From the NCBI RefSeq assembly GCF_039543545.1, contig NZ_BAABJY010000001.1, forward strand, positions 620,001 through 684,000: a stretch of 64,000 nt of DNA, given 5' to 3'. Under the pieces are notes generated by a model that had not been told where the DNA came from, ran no database searches, and saw only the letters and a list, made by a program, of their open reading frames with translations. Origin of the DNA: Luteimonas vadosa. Its GTDB lineage: Bacteria; Pseudomonadota; Gammaproteobacteria; Xanthomonadales; Xanthomonadaceae. Positions 17,750-27,561 of the stretch are shown piece after piece; within the stretch, counting starts at the first letter, position 1, and every line of letters begins with the position of its first letter. The translations under genes were made by a program, and so were the position numbers.

Positions 17750-18250
17750 TCATTCCGTCGGCCGGACGGCGCGCCTGGCGTCCCGGTAACGCTGCAGCGC
17801 CTCGGCGGTCCATTCCTGCCTCGGGTCGTAGAACGCGTCGAAGGCGCGCGCGCCTTCCGGCAGCGCCACCCACGGTTGCCTGGAACCCACGTGGATATGG
17901 ATGTCCGGCGGCAGCGCGTCCGGATCGTCGAGCGTGCCGACGCGGACGAAGGCGATCTCCGGGCCGCCGCCGGGATAATGGCTCCACAGCGCGATGCGAC
18001 AGTCGGGGCAGCGCGCGATGCGCTGGCCCTTGCCGCTTTCAGAGGGCACTGGCACGGTCTCGACCTCGCCCTGCAGCCGTTCGACGCGGCCGGTTTCGAT
18101 CATGGCGTTGATCGCGAACGCGCTGCCGGTCTCGCGCTGGCACCAGCGGCAGTGGCAGCAGTGGACGACCAGCGGTGCCGACCGGAGCCGGTAGCGCACG
18201 GCGCGGCAGGTGCAGCCGCCATCGAGCGGCGGGAAAGTTCCGGCTTGCAT
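17750..18250 (-). CDS. GFA-family protein (CENP-V/GFA zinc domain)
   Basis: A 166-residue protein of the glutathione-dependent formaldehyde-activating enzyme family. Zinc-binding cysteines are visible in GGCTCRAVRY, VHCCHCRWCQRETG and ARCPDCRIALWSHY. Most GFA-family members outside the founding enzyme have unknown substrates, so a role in formaldehyde detoxification should not be assumed. It is divergent from rmuC. Confidence 0.9.
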   Translation of the reverse strand: MQAGTFPPLDGGCTCRAVRYRLRSAPLVVHCCHCRWCQRETGSAFAINAMIETGRVERLQGEVETVPVPSESGKGQRIARCPDCRIALWSHYPGGGPEIAFVRVGTLDDPDALPPDIHIHVGSRQPWVALPEGARAFDAFYDPRQEWTAEALQRYRDARRAVRPTE

Positions 18251-18335
18251 GGTCGCCTCCCATGGGTCCTCGCCAGGCCTCGATCATAGCCGCGTGCGTC
18301 TCACGACCTGGGATCGCGGCCGCTACACTGGCGCC

Positions 18336-19712
18336 ATGCCCGATCCTTCGCTCCTCCTGCTGTTGCTGCTGGTCGCGGTCGGCGTCGCCATCGTATTGCT
18401 GGTGGTGCTGCTGCTGCGCAAGCCGGAACGCGCGCTGGAGGCTGCGCTGCGCGCCGAGCAGCGCGATGGGCGCGCCGAACTGCGGCAGCAGCTCGATAGT
18501 TTGTCGGCGGCGCAGGAACAGCGCATCGAGGGATTCGGCGCACGGCTCAACGACTTCAGCAGCCGCACCGACCAGCGGCTCGACGTGCTGCGCCAGGCGC
18601 TCACCGAAGACGCGCGCAAGGCGCGCAGCGAAGGCGCCGACCAGCAGCAACGCCTGGCCGAGGCGCTGGGCCAGCGGCTGAACGAACTGACCCAACGCAA
18701 CGAGCAGCGCATCGGCGAGATGCGCGCCACGCTGGAGCAGCAGCTGCAGAAGCTGCAGGCCGACAACGCGCAGAAGCTCGAGCAGATGCGCGCGACGGTC
18801 GACGAGAAACTGCACGCGACGCTGGAAACCCGCCTGGGCCAGTCGTTCAAGCTGGTGTCGGAGCGGCTGGAGGCGGTGCAGCGCGGGCTGGGCGAGATGC
18901 AGCAGCTGGCCACCGGCGTCGGCGACCTCAAGCGCGTGCTGACCAACGTCAAGACCCGGGGCACCTTCGGAGAGGTGCAGCTGGGCGCGCTGCTCGAGCA
19001 GGTGCTGGTCGCCGAGCAGTACGCCGCCGACGTGGCCACCGTGCCGGGGTCGGCGGCGCGGGTCGAGTTCGCGATCCGCCTGCCCGGCGGCGCCGATGGC
19101 GGCCAGGTCTGGCTGCCGATCGACGCCAAGTTCCCGCGCGAGGACTACGAGCGGCTGCTCGATGCGCAGGAGCGCGCCGACGTGGCGGCGGCGGGCGCGG
19201 CGGCGACCGCGCTGGAGCGGCGCATCCGCGAGGAGGCCAAGGTGATCCACGCCAAGTACGTGTCGCCTCCGCACACCACCGACTTCGCGATCCTGTTCCT
19301 TCCCACCGAAGGCCTGTATGCCGAACTGATCCGCCGGCCGGGGCTGTTCGAGCTGCTGCAGCGCGAGTCCCGGGTCACCCTGGCCGGGCCGACCACGCTC
19401 AATGCCCTGCTCAACAGCCTGCAGATGGGCTTCCGCACGCTGGCGATCGAGAAGCGGTCCAGCGACGTCTGGCAATTGCTGGGCGCGGTCAAGAACGAGT
19501 TCGGCAAGTTCGCCGGCATCCTGGAAAAGGCCGAGAAGCAGATCAGCACCGTCGGCCGCAGCATCGGCGAGGCCAGCCGCAAGACGCGCACGATCGAGCG
19601 GCGCCTGCGCAAGGTGGAGTCGCTGGATGGGCCGGCGGCGCCGGTGCTGGCCGACGACAGCGGCACCGGCCTGCTGGCGGACGAGGCAAACGGCGAAGCC
19701 GAACAGGATTGA
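18336..19712 (+). CDS. rmuC: DNA recombination protein RmuC
   Basis: 458 residues. An N-terminal membrane anchor (about residues 5-27) precedes a long coiled coil (about 35-190, rich in Gln, Arg and Glu). The RmuC domain follows, with the signature GTFGEVQLGALLEQVL, VWLPIDAKFPREDYERL and FLPTEGLYAELIRRPGL segments. RmuC limits rearrangements at inverted repeats in E. coli; the domain is related to restriction-type nucleases. The ATG at 18336 is chosen because the membrane anchor starts there; the open frame runs back into the divergent gene. Confidence 0.94.
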   Translation: MPDPSLLLLLLLVAVGVAIVLLVVLLLRKPERALEAALRAEQRDGRAELRQQLDSLSAAQEQRIEGFGARLNDFSSRTDQRLDVLRQALTEDARKARSEGADQQQRLAEALGQRLNELTQRNEQRIGEMRATLEQQLQKLQADNAQKLEQMRATVDEKLHATLETRLGQSFKLVSERLEAVQRGLGEMQQLATGVGDLKRVLTNVKTRGTFGEVQLGALLEQVLVAEQYAADVATVPGSAARVEFAIRLPGGADGGQVWLPIDAKFPREDYERLLDAQERADVAAAGAAATALERRIREEAKVIHAKYVSPPHTTDFAILFLPTEGLYAELIRRPGLFELLQRESRVTLAGPTTLNALLNSLQMGFRTLAIEKRSSDVWQLLGAVKNEFGKFAGILEKAEKQISTVGRSIGEASRKTRTIERRLRKVESLDGPAAPVLADDSGTGLLADEANGEAEQD

Positions 19713-19750
19713 AGCCACCGCCGGGGCGGTCGCGCCCAGGGGGTTCGCGG

Positions 19751-20830
19751 TCAGCCGCCGCCCGGCACGATCGGCATCACGTCCACCGGCACCGTGGTGT
19801 CGGACTGGTCCTCGCGCAGGTAGTCCGGCAACGACTCGTCGCCTTCGCGCATGCGGTCGCCGAAGATCTGGTACTGGCGCCGCTGCATCCACGAGTCGCG
19901 GAACAGGGCGTACTCGTCGGTCGCGCCCTCGCGCATGCTGTCGATGGCGAACAGCTGCGTACGCAGGTCGACCAGCTGCAGGCCCTGCAGGAAGAACCGC
20001 GCCTCGGCGTTGTCGACCTGCTGCACCGGCGACAGCGGCGCGTCGCCGACCAGGCCGAACACGTCGCGCACGGTGCGCGGCCCGAACAGCGGCAGTTCGA
20101 CGTAGCGCGAGGTTTCCCACCCCCACACGCCGAGCGTCTGGCCGAAGTCCTCGCTGCGGTTGGGGATGTTCATGCGCGTGGCAGGATCGAACACGCCGGC
20201 GACGCCGACCGTGGCATTGACCAGGAAGCGCGCCAGCGATGCGCTGGCCTGCACCGGCTTGCCCTGCAGCAGTGCGTTGATCGCGCTGACCGGCTGCCCC
20301 AGGTTGTTGAAGAAGTTGCTGACCCCCAGCCGCACGGGCCGCGGCACCGCGGCCACGTAGGCGCGTGCCAGCGGGGTGGCGATGCGGCGGTCGATCGCGT
20401 TGTTGAACGCATGCACGCGGCGGTTGAGCGGCTCCCAGGGATCGTAGGTCGACGGCAGGACCGCGGCCTGGGGCAGGGTGGGGTCGGCCACCGGGTCGTA
20501 GGTCGCGCCGTAGATGGCGGCGAAATCACGTTCGGCCTGGGTGCGGGGGTCGTCGGACGGGGCCTCGTCGCCTACGGCTTGGGACTCAGCCGGCCATCCT
20601 TCGGCGTCGGCGACACCGGCCGGGGCCGCGTCCTCGGCGGAGGACGTCGCGTCCAGGCCGGTGGCAGGCCCGCGGGCATCGACGTCGGCATCCGCGGCCA
20701 GCGCGCCACCGTCGACCAAGGCGGGCTGCGTGGCCGCGTCGCGTGGCGTCTGGCCGGCGCAACCGGCGAGCAGCAGCGCGCACAGCAACAGCGACATGCA
20801 GGAGCGAATGGGGGTTGGGAAGCGACGCAT
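19751..20830 (-). CDS. mlaA: MlaA family outer-membrane lipoprotein (VacJ)
   Basis: Outer-membrane component of the Mla pathway, which removes mislocalised phospholipids from the outer leaflet. It is 359 residues with a signal peptide and lipobox LLAGC near residue 24, then a low-complexity Asp/Ala-rich linker (about 25-110). The MlaA core contains the YDPWEPLNRRVHAFN start, VGVAGVFDPAT, FGQTLGVWGWE and LPLFGPRTVRD phrases. The linker is longer than in E. coli MlaA. It is the last gene of the mlaFEDCBA operon, 45 nt after mlaB. Confidence 0.95.
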   Translation of the reverse strand: MRRFPTPIRSCMSLLLCALLLAGCAGQTPRDAATQPALVDGGALAADADVDARGPATGLDATSSAEDAAPAGVADAEGWPAESQAVGDEAPSDDPRTQAERDFAAIYGATYDPVADPTLPQAAVLPSTYDPWEPLNRRVHAFNNAIDRRIATPLARAYVAAVPRPVRLGVSNFFNNLGQPVSAINALLQGKPVQASASLARFLVNATVGVAGVFDPATRMNIPNRSEDFGQTLGVWGWETSRYVELPLFGPRTVRDVFGLVGDAPLSPVQQVDNAEARFFLQGLQLVDLRTQLFAIDSMREGATDEYALFRDSWMQRRQYQIFGDRMREGDESLPDYLREDQSDTTVPVDVMPIVPGGG

Positions 20831-20875
20831 GTTCGGCAGTCTAGGGCCCTCGTGCCGCCGACACTAGCGTCAGCG

Positions 20876-21175
20876 TCACTGGTCCCGCGCGGCGAAACCC
20901 AGTCCCGGCGCCAACCGGTACGCATTGCGCAGGTCGGACAGCCCGGCCGGGCTGCCCTGCAGCACGGCGCCACCGGCGCGTTCGGACAACTCGGCCAGCA
21001 AGGCCAGCCCCGCGCTGTCGACGAGGTCGACGGCGGACAGGTCCAGCCGCCGCGCGCCATCGAGCGCCGCGACGGCCGGCTTCCACAGCGACGCCACCGC
21101 GTCGCGGGTCAGCGTGCCCGAGAACACCAGCGCGTCGCCATCGCGACGCACGGTGGCGGCATCACTTTTTCGCAT
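20876..21175 (-). CDS. mlaB: MlaB, STAS-domain component of the Mla transporter
   Basis: A 99-residue STAS-domain protein that binds the MlaF ATPase on the cytoplasmic side and supports complex assembly. The STAS phrase RLDLSAVDLVDSAGLALLAELS is visible in the middle (shown here in context of residues about 42-63). The sequence is diverged from E. coli MlaB but its place between mlaC and mlaA makes the call firm. It overlaps the end of mlaC by 14 nt. Confidence 0.9.
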   Translation of the reverse strand: MRKSDAATVRRDGDALVFSGTLTRDAVASLWKPAVAALDGARRLDLSAVDLVDSAGLALLAELSERAGGAVLQGSPAGLSDLRNAYRLAPGLGFAARDQ

Positions 21176-21815
21176 CGGCCTGCAGCTGGCCGCTGCGCAG
21201 GTCGGACGCGACCTGGCGGATCGACTTGCGCTGCAGCTCGTTGTCGAACTGCTGGCGGAAGGTCTGCACGAAGGACACGCCCTCGACCATGACGTCGAAC
21301 ACCTTCCAGCTGCTCCCGCTGCGGCGCATCAGGTAGTCGACCGGGATCGGCTCGCCGCCGCTGCGCAGCAGTTCGCTCGACACCTTGACGCCCAGGCCGC
21401 GGGGCAGCGTGGTCTCGGACTTGATGCGCACGCGCAGCTCGGTGTTGAAGTCGATCAGCGACGAGCCGTAGCGCTGCATCAGGTTGTTGGCCAGCGCGTC
21501 GGCGAACAGGGCCACGTCGGCATCCGAGGCGCCGCGACCGTGGCGGCCCAACACCTGGCGCGCGGCGTAGTCGCGGTCGAACATGGTGTTGAACTCGCTG
21601 TCGATGAACTTGCGCAGCGCCATCCGGTCGCGGGTGAATTCGGCGCGGCGCTTCTCGATGGTCGCCAGCACGCGCCGGCTGTTGTCGAGCACCATCTGGC
21701 TGGGCGCGCTCTTGGCGGCGGTGGTCGCGGCGGGCTTCTGCTGCGCGAGCGCCAGGCCGGGGGTGGCCGCGGCGAGGGCCGAGGCGATGACGATGGCGAG
21801 GACGTTGTGCTTCAT
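21162..21815 (-). CDS. mlaC: MlaC, periplasmic phospholipid-binding protein
   Basis: A 217-residue protein with a signal peptide (cut likely after LALAQQ or nearby) and the Ttg2/MlaC fold, signalled by the FNTMFDRDYAARQVLGRHG segment, FNTELRVRIKSET and the WKVFDVMVEGVSFVQTFRQQF block. It shuttles phospholipid between MlaA and the MlaFEDB complex. The start overlaps the mlaD stop by 4 nt, and its end overlaps mlaB. Confidence 0.95.
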   Translation of the reverse strand: MKHNVLAIVIASALAAATPGLALAQQKPAATTAAKSAPSQMVLDNSRRVLATIEKRRAEFTRDRMALRKFIDSEFNTMFDRDYAARQVLGRHGRGASDADVALFADALANNLMQRYGSSLIDFNTELRVRIKSETTLPRGLGVKVSSELLRSGGEPIPVDYLMRRSGSSWKVFDVMVEGVSFVQTFRQQFDNELQRKSIRQVASDLRSGQLQADAKK

Positions 21816-22345
21816 GGCGTGGACTCTTCTTCGATGGGGGGTGTTTCGCTGGCGGGAGCTTCGGCAGCCGCGTCGTCCGCGGCCGGCGCGCCGCCGCCGA
21901 ACATGTACTTGCCGACCATCTGGATCAGGTCGACCGCCGGCGTGGTGAATGCGATCTCCTCGCCGGGCCTGAAAACTTCCATGTCGCCGCCGGGTTGCAG
22001 GCCGACGTAGCTCTCGCCCAGCAGGCCGCCGGTGAGGATGCCGGCGGAGGTGTCGATCGGGATCTCGTCGTAGCGCTTGTCGATCGCCAGGGTGACGATG
22101 GAGTCGAACTTGACAGGATCAAGCTGAATGTCGGCCACCTGTCCGATGGTGACGCCGCCCACCTTCACCGGCGCATTGGGCCGCAACTGGCCCAGGTTGG
22201 TGAATCGCGCCGTCAGCTCGTAGGTGTTCCGCGAGAAGCCGAACTTGCCGTTGGTGGACGCGATCGCCAGCACCAGCATCGATGCCAGCGCCAGGAGCAG
22301 GAAGGCGCCGACCGCGAATTCGAGACGTGGACCATGTGTCGCCAT
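21812..22345 (-). CDS. mlaD: MlaD, MCE-domain membrane component
   Basis: 177 residues with one N-terminal membrane helix (about 8-30) and a periplasmic MCE domain. The conserved segments are LRPNAPVKVGGVTIGQVADI and GGLLGESYVGLQPGG. A C-terminal Ala/Glu-rich tail of about 30 residues follows. MlaD forms a hexameric ring on the MlaE permease. ATG 22345 is preferred to an upstream start because the family begins just before the helix. The stop overlaps mlaC. Confidence 0.95.
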   Translation of the reverse strand: MATHGPRLEFAVGAFLLLALASMLVLAIASTNGKFGFSRNTYELTARFTNLGQLRPNAPVKVGGVTIGQVADIQLDPVKFDSIVTLAIDKRYDEIPIDTSAGILTGGLLGESYVGLQPGGDMEVFRPGEEIAFTTPAVDLIQMVGKYMFGGGAPAADDAAAEAPASETPPIEEESTP

Positions 22346-22400
22346 GAGTGTCACCTGGTTGCGCCGCCCGGGCATGCGCCCGGCGCGGCAGGGGGCTTGC

Positions 22401-23150
22401 TTAACGGAACAGCAATGCGGAAAGGATGAAGTTGAACATCAGCACCAGCAGCGAGGCATTCACCACCGCCTTGGTGGTGGCCACCGAGGTGCCCTCGATG
22501 GTCGGTTCGGCGTGGTAGCCGACGTAGGACGCGACCAGCGCCGCGGTGCCGCCAAACACCGCCGCCTTCTGGAAGGCGACCAGGAAGTCGTCGCGGAAAT
22601 CAACCGCGTCGCGCAGCACCTGCCAGAACGTGCCGGACTCGATGCCGATCACGTGCACCGCCTCGAAGTAGCTGGCGGTGATGCCCAGGCTGCAGAAGAA
22701 CCCGGTCAGCAGCGGCACCGTGATCACCGCCGCCCAGAACCGCGGCGCGACCGCCTTGGCGATCGGATCGATCGCCATCAGCCCCAGCGCGGTGATCTGG
22801 TCGGTGGCGCGCATCAGGCCCAGCTCGGCGGCGATCGAGCTTCCCGCGCGGCCCACGAACAGCAGCGCGGTCAGCACCGGCGCCAGTTCGCGGTACAGGC
22901 CCAGCCCCACCAGCGCGCTGATCTGGTTGGACGCGCCGTAGGTTTCCAGCGCGCGGTAGCCCAGCAAGGTCACCGACAGGCCGACGAAGGCACCGCCGAC
23001 GGCGATGATCGGCAGCGAGCGCGCGCCGATCTTGTAGATCTCGCGGACGAGCTCGGCGAAGAAGTCCGCGGTCGGCTTCGATGCGCGCAGCACGGCCAGC
23101 GAGAACAGGCCGGCGCGGCCGAGCGAACGGGTGGCGGCGACGAAGGGCAT
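22401..23150 (-). CDS. mlaE: MlaE, phospholipid ABC transporter permease
   Basis: A 249-residue integral membrane protein of the MlaE permease family. Signature segments are VGGAFVGLSVTLLGY, RELAPVLTALLFVGRAGSSIAAELG (in pieces) and ATDQITALGLMAIDP. It forms the inner-membrane core with MlaF, MlaB and MlaD. Start and mlaF stop overlap by one base (TGATG), so translation is coupled. Confidence 0.96.
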   Translation of the reverse strand: MPFVAATRSLGRAGLFSLAVLRASKPTADFFAELVREIYKIGARSLPIIAVGGAFVGLSVTLLGYRALETYGASNQISALVGLGLYRELAPVLTALLFVGRAGSSIAAELGLMRATDQITALGLMAIDPIAKAVAPRFWAAVITVPLLTGFFCSLGITASYFEAVHVIGIESGTFWQVLRDAVDFRDDFLVAFQKAAVFGGTAALVASYVGYHAEPTIEGTSVATTKAVVNASLLVLMFNFILSALLFR

Positions 23151-23944
23151 CAGGCGGCCTCGCTGCGCACGGCAGTATCGAAGGCGATCGGCCCGTCCGG
23201 CTCGCCGCGCAGGAACTGCAGCACCAGCGGGTCGTCGGTGGCCTCGAGTTCGGCCGGCGTGCCGCTGAACACGATGCGGCCGTTGGCGATGACGATGGCG
23301 CGGTCGCACACCGGCAGCGTTTCGTGCACGTGGTGGGTGACGATGATGCTGGTCAGGTGCAGGGTCGCGTTGAGCCGCGCGATCAGGCTCATGATCACGC
23401 CGCTGGCGATGGGGTCCAGGCCGGTCAGCGGCTCGTCGTAGACCATCAGCGGCGGGTCCAGCGCCAGCGCGCGCGCCAGCGCCACGCGCCGCGCCATGCC
23501 GCCGGACAGCTCGCGCGGATACAGCGTGCCGGCGGTGCGCAGGCCGACGGCGTGCAGCTTCATCGCCACCAGCCGGTCGACCACCGCGCGCGGCAGGTCG
23601 GTGTGGGTGCGCAGGGGCAGGGCGATGTTCTCGGCCGCGGTCAGGTCGGTGAGCAGGCCATTGCCCTGCAGCAGCACGCCGATGCCCTTGCGCAGCTCCA
23701 GCAGGTCGCGCTGGCGGTGCGGCACGCGCTGGCCGAGCACCTCCACCGTGCCGGCGGCGGGCGCCAGTTCACCGGTCAGCGCCGCCAGCAGGGTCGACTT
23801 GCCGCTGCCCGAGGGGCCGAGCACCGCGGTGATGCTGCCGCGCGGGACCTCGAGGTCGATCCCGGACAGCACGGTGTGCGCGCCGCGGTCGAGGCGGACG
23901 TCGGTGAGGCGCACGGCGATGTCGATAGCGTCGGCTGCAGTCAT
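23150..23944 (-). CDS. mlaF: MlaF, phospholipid ABC transporter ATPase
   Basis: A 264-residue ATP-binding subunit. It has Walker A GPSGSGKST, a Q-loop near QGNGLLTDLTAAENIA, the signature LSGGMARRVALARALALDP, and Walker B LMVYDEPLTGLDP, with the H-loop in IVTHHVHE. First gene of the mla operon, divergent from recC. The ATG at 23944 is preferred; the in-frame codon 15 nt upstream is TTG. Confidence 0.96.
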   Translation of the reverse strand: MTAADAIDIAVRLTDVRLDRGAHTVLSGIDLEVPRGSITAVLGPSGSGKSTLLAALTGELAPAAGTVEVLGQRVPHRQRDLLELRKGIGVLLQGNGLLTDLTAAENIALPLRTHTDLPRAVVDRLVAMKLHAVGLRTAGTLYPRELSGGMARRVALARALALDPPLMVYDEPLTGLDPIASGVIMSLIARLNATLHLTSIIVTHHVHETLPVCDRAIVIANGRIVFSGTPAELEATDDPLVLQFLRGEPDGPIAFDTAVRSEAA

Positions 23945-24138
23945 GGGGTCGGAAGGCAAGGGGCGCGGGCCGCGCCGCCGGGGGACGAAACCCGCGCAGC
24001 ATGCCTGCCGGGGGCTGAATCGGGGCTCATGCGGAGCAGGGTACCGGTTTTGGGCGCGATCACCGGCTGCGTCCGCAGCTCCGCCCGCGGCAAATCAGTT
24101 CTCGGCGGGTGCGACCGCCCTCCGGCATCATGGCCGGC

Positions 24139-27100
24139 ATGCACGGACGCCCGGCCGACTTCCGCCTCTACCATTCCAACGCGCTGGAGGTCCTGGCCGG
24201 GCTGCTCGCCGAGGAACTGCGCACCCCGGCGCCGGGCCAGCCCCTGCTCGCGCCGGACACCATCCTCATCCCGCAGGCGGCGATGCGGCGCTGGCTGCAG
24301 GCGACGCTGGCGCAGCGCCACGGAATTGCGGCCAACCTGGCCTTCCTGACCCCGGGCGAGTTCGTGGCCCGTGCCCTGGACGCCAACCTCGGGCCGGCCG
24401 ACGACGACCTGGACGCGTCCTCCCTGCAGTGGCGGCTGTACGCGGCGCTTTCGGACCCGGCGTTGATGGCGAAGCCGGCGATGGCGTCGCTGGCCGGCTA
24501 CCTCGCCGGCCGCGCGGCGCGCCCGCCCGACCCGGTGAGACCGTGGGCCCTGGCGGGCGAGCTGGCCGCGACGTTCGAGAAGTACATGGCCTGGCGCCGC
24601 GACTGGCTGCTGCGCTGGGAAGGCGGCGCTGATCCCGACGACCCGCAGGCCATCCTGTGGCGCGCCATCGCCACGGGCCGCAGGCATCGCGCGCGCCGCC
24701 TGCAGGACTACCTCGCGCGCTTCGTCGACGGCGACGCGGCACCGACCGGATTGCCCGCGCGCCTGTTCGCCTTCGCCATCCTCAACGTCTCGCCGGACGT
24801 GCTGCGCGTCGTCGCCTCGCAGGCCCGCGTGGGCACGCTGCATTTCTACCTGCCGACGCCGAGCAAGGCGTACTGGGGCGACCTGCAGTCGCTGGGCGCG
24901 CGCCTGCGTGCGGGCGCGGCCGATCCCTTCGGCGACGAGGCGCTCGAGAACCCGCTGCTGCGCGACTGGGGCGCCGCCGGCCGGGACTTCATGGCCGTGC
25001 TCGGCGGATACGAGATCGTGCATCCCTCCGGCGAGATCGCGGCCTACGCCGATCCCGCCGACGCCGGCGGCCGTCCGATGGCCGAGGGCGGCCTGCGCGA
25101 CAGCCTGCTGCACCGCATGCAGGCCGACCTGTTCCATCGCCGCGCCACGCCCTCGGGTCCCTTGCGCGAGGGCGTCGCGCCCGACGATCCGAGCCTGCAG
25201 GCGCACGCCTGCCACACCCGCCTGCGCGAGCTGCAGGTGCTGCACGACCGCCTGCGCGGGCTGCTGGAGGACGCGCGCTTCGACCCGCCGCTGCAGCCGC
25301 GCGAGATCGCGGTGCTGGCGCCGGACATCGATCCCTACGTGCCCTACCTGGACGCGGTGTTCGGCGACCACGGCGCGGGCGACGCCGCGTCCGCGGGCCG
25401 CATCCCCTACGCCGTCGCCGATGCCAGCCCGCTCGCCGACGAGCCGCTGGCGGCGGTGTTCCTGCGCCTGCTGGCCTTGCCGGTGTCGCGCTTCGGCCTG
25501 GACGAGATGCTCGACCTGCTCGCCAGCCCGCCGCTGGCCGAAGCCGCCGGGCTCGACGCCGCCGCGTTCGAGCGCCTGCGCGGCTGGCTGCACGGCGCCG
25601 GCGCGCGCTGGGGGCTGGACGCCGCGCACCGCGCGCGCCAGGGCGCGCCGGACGACGACGCCTACACCTGGCAGTTCGCGCTCGACCGCCTGCTGCTCGG
25701 CCACGCCATCGGCGACGACGTCGACATCGCGACCGCCGGCGGACAGCAGGTCGCGCCCTGGCCCGAGCTCGAGGGCGGCGCACTCGGTGCGCTCGACGCC
25801 CTGCTGCGCCTGCTGCGCGTGCTCGCCCGCCACGAACGCATCCTCCGCGATGCGATGACGCCCACCCAGTGGCGCGAGCGCCTGCTGGCCCTGCTCGACG
25901 CCCTGCTGCCGAAGCCGCCGGCGACGCCCGCCGGCCAGCGCGCGCTCGACCGGCTGCGCGCACTCGTCGACGACTTCGCGCGCGACGCCGACCGCGCCGG
26001 CTTCGATGCACCGCTGCCGGCCGACGTGGTGCGTGCGCATTTCAATGCGGTGCTGTCGGCGGCCGACACGCGCGCGCCCCTGCTCACCGGCGGCGTCAGC
26101 TTCGCGCGCATGGTGCCCATGCGCCTGCTGCCCTTCCGCGTCGTCTGCCTGCTCGGCATGAACGATGGCGACTTCCCGCGCCGCGATCCCGCCGCCGGGC
26201 TCAACCGCCTCACCGCCGAACTCGGCACCGATGCGCGCCGCCGTGGCGACCGCTCCACCCGCGACGACGACCGCTACCTGTTCCTGCAACTGTTCTCCGC
26301 CGCGCAGGACGTGTTCCATGTCAGCTGGCTCGGCGCCGACCCGCGCGACGGCAGCGTGCGCGAGCCCTCGGCGCTGGTGACCGAGCTGCTCGCGGCCGCC
26401 GCCGCGTACCACGCCGATTCGGCCGCCGCCGCGCGCGAGCTCGTCCTGCACCATCCGCTGCAGCCGTTCTCGCCCGCGGCCTTTGGCGCCGGCGACGCGC
26501 GGCGCTTCAGCTACCGCGGCCAGTGGCATCCGGCGGCCGGCCAGCTGTCCGGTCCGCGCCGCGCGCTGGGGCCGTGGATGGATGCCGCCATCGCGCTCGC
26601 GCCGCCCGTGGAAGCGGACAGCGAACTGTCGATCGATGCACTGCGGCGCTTCCTGCTCGATCCGGCCGGCGAGTTCCTGCGCCAGCGCCTGGGGCTGCGC
26701 CTGCCGGAGGTCGAGGACGCCGTCGAGGACATCGAGCCACTGCAGGCGCCGGGCCGCGGACTGGAGCGGCATTGGCTGCAGCTCGCGGTGTTCGACGGCC
26801 TCCTGGCCGGCCACGAGGCCGACGCCCTGCAGGCGCTGTTGCGCGCCCGCGGCCTGCTGCCGTCCGGCCCCTCGGGGCGGCGCGCGTTGGCCGAGCTCAC
26901 CCGGGAGATCGCGCCCTACGCCGATGCCTTCGCCCGGTGGCGAGGCGACGCCGTTTCGAAACCGCTGCCGCTGGAGGTGGACATCGACGGCGTGCGCCTG
27001 CAGGGCCGCCTCGGCGATGCCTGGTCGCAGGGCATCGCACGCGTCCGCTTCGGCACGCCCAACGGCCCGTCGACGATCCGCAATGGCCTGGACTGGCTGC

Positions 27101-27561
27101 TGCTCGCCGCCACCGGCAGCGAAGTGCCCTTCGTCGAATTCCACGAACACGAAGAAGACGGTGTCGGCGCCTACCCGCGCCGCGTGCTGCCGCGCGAGGC
27201 CGCAATCGAATCACTGCGCCAGTTGCTGGCGCTGCGCAGCGAAGGCCTGCGCCGGCCGCTGCCGTTCGCGCCTTACAGCGCCTGGGAGTTGCATCGGGCC
27301 GCGACGACGGAGCGTGGCCTGGAGGCGGCCGCGAAGAAGTGGCGCGGCAGCGGCTACGGGAAGGGTTGGGCCGAAGGCGATGCCGACGCCTTGCGCCTGG
27401 CGCTGCGCGGGCGCGATCCGTTCGCCGACGCCGACACCCAGCGCGAGTTCGCGCGCTTGACGGGCATCGTGTTCGGCGCCACCACCCTCGGCTCGCCCAG
27501 CCCGATCCACCTCGATCGCACGACCGTGTCCGAGCGCGACGACGCCGAGGACGCCGCATGA
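24139..27561 (+). CDS. recC: exodeoxyribonuclease V, gamma subunit
   Basis: Chi-recognition and scaffold subunit of the RecBCD helicase-nuclease, which loads RecA at double-strand breaks. It is 1140 residues, typical for RecC. The N-terminus FRLYHSNALEVLAGLLAEEL is characteristic, and the inactivated helicase domains and the inactive nuclease-like end are present (LLGMNDGDFPRRDP, LFLQLFSAAQDVFHVSWLG). Three in-frame ATGs (24109, 24130, 24139) are possible; the last is given because the family begins there. The stop overlaps the recB start by 4 nt. Confidence 0.95.
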   Translation: MHGRPADFRLYHSNALEVLAGLLAEELRTPAPGQPLLAPDTILIPQAAMRRWLQATLAQRHGIAANLAFLTPGEFVARALDANLGPADDDLDASSLQWRLYAALSDPALMAKPAMASLAGYLAGRAARPPDPVRPWALAGELAATFEKYMAWRRDWLLRWEGGADPDDPQAILWRAIATGRRHRARRLQDYLARFVDGDAAPTGLPARLFAFAILNVSPDVLRVVASQARVGTLHFYLPTPSKAYWGDLQSLGARLRAGAADPFGDEALENPLLRDWGAAGRDFMAVLGGYEIVHPSGEIAAYADPADAGGRPMAEGGLRDSLLHRMQADLFHRRATPSGPLREGVAPDDPSLQAHACHTRLRELQVLHDRLRGLLEDARFDPPLQPREIAVLAPDIDPYVPYLDAVFGDHGAGDAASAGRIPYAVADASPLADEPLAAVFLRLLALPVSRFGLDEMLDLLASPPLAEAAGLDAAAFERLRGWLHGAGARWGLDAAHRARQGAPDDDAYTWQFALDRLLLGHAIGDDVDIATAGGQQVAPWPELEGGALGALDALLRLLRVLARHERILRDAMTPTQWRERLLALLDALLPKPPATPAGQRALDRLRALVDDFARDADRAGFDAPLPADVVRAHFNAVLSAADTRAPLLTGGVSFARMVPMRLLPFRVVCLLGMNDGDFPRRDPAAGLNRLTAELGTDARRRGDRSTRDDDRYLFLQLFSAAQDVFHVSWLGADPRDGSVREPSALVTELLAAAAAYHADSAAAARELVLHHPLQPFSPAAFGAGDARRFSYRGQWHPAAGQLSGPRRALGPWMDAAIALAPPVEADSELSIDALRRFLLDPAGEFLRQRLGLRLPEVEDAVEDIEPLQAPGRGLERHWLQLAVFDGLLAGHEADALQALLRARGLLPSGPSGRRALAELTREIAPYADAFARWRGDAVSKPLPLEVDIDGVRLQGRLGDAWSQGIARVRFGTPNGPSTIRNGLDWLLLAATGSEVPFVEFHEHEEDGVGAYPRRVLPREAAIESLRQLLALRSEGLRRPLPFAPYSAWELHRAATTERGLEAAAKKWRGSGYGKGWAEGDADALRLALRGRDPFADADTQREFARLTGIVFGATTLGSPSPIHLDRTTVSERDDAEDAA

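Noticed and set aside
19717..19730. Short hairpin ACCGCC-GG-GGCGGT between rmuC and mlaA as a bidirectional terminator
   Set aside because: Two-base loop, six-base stem and no T-tract; such hairpins are common by chance in GC-rich DNA.
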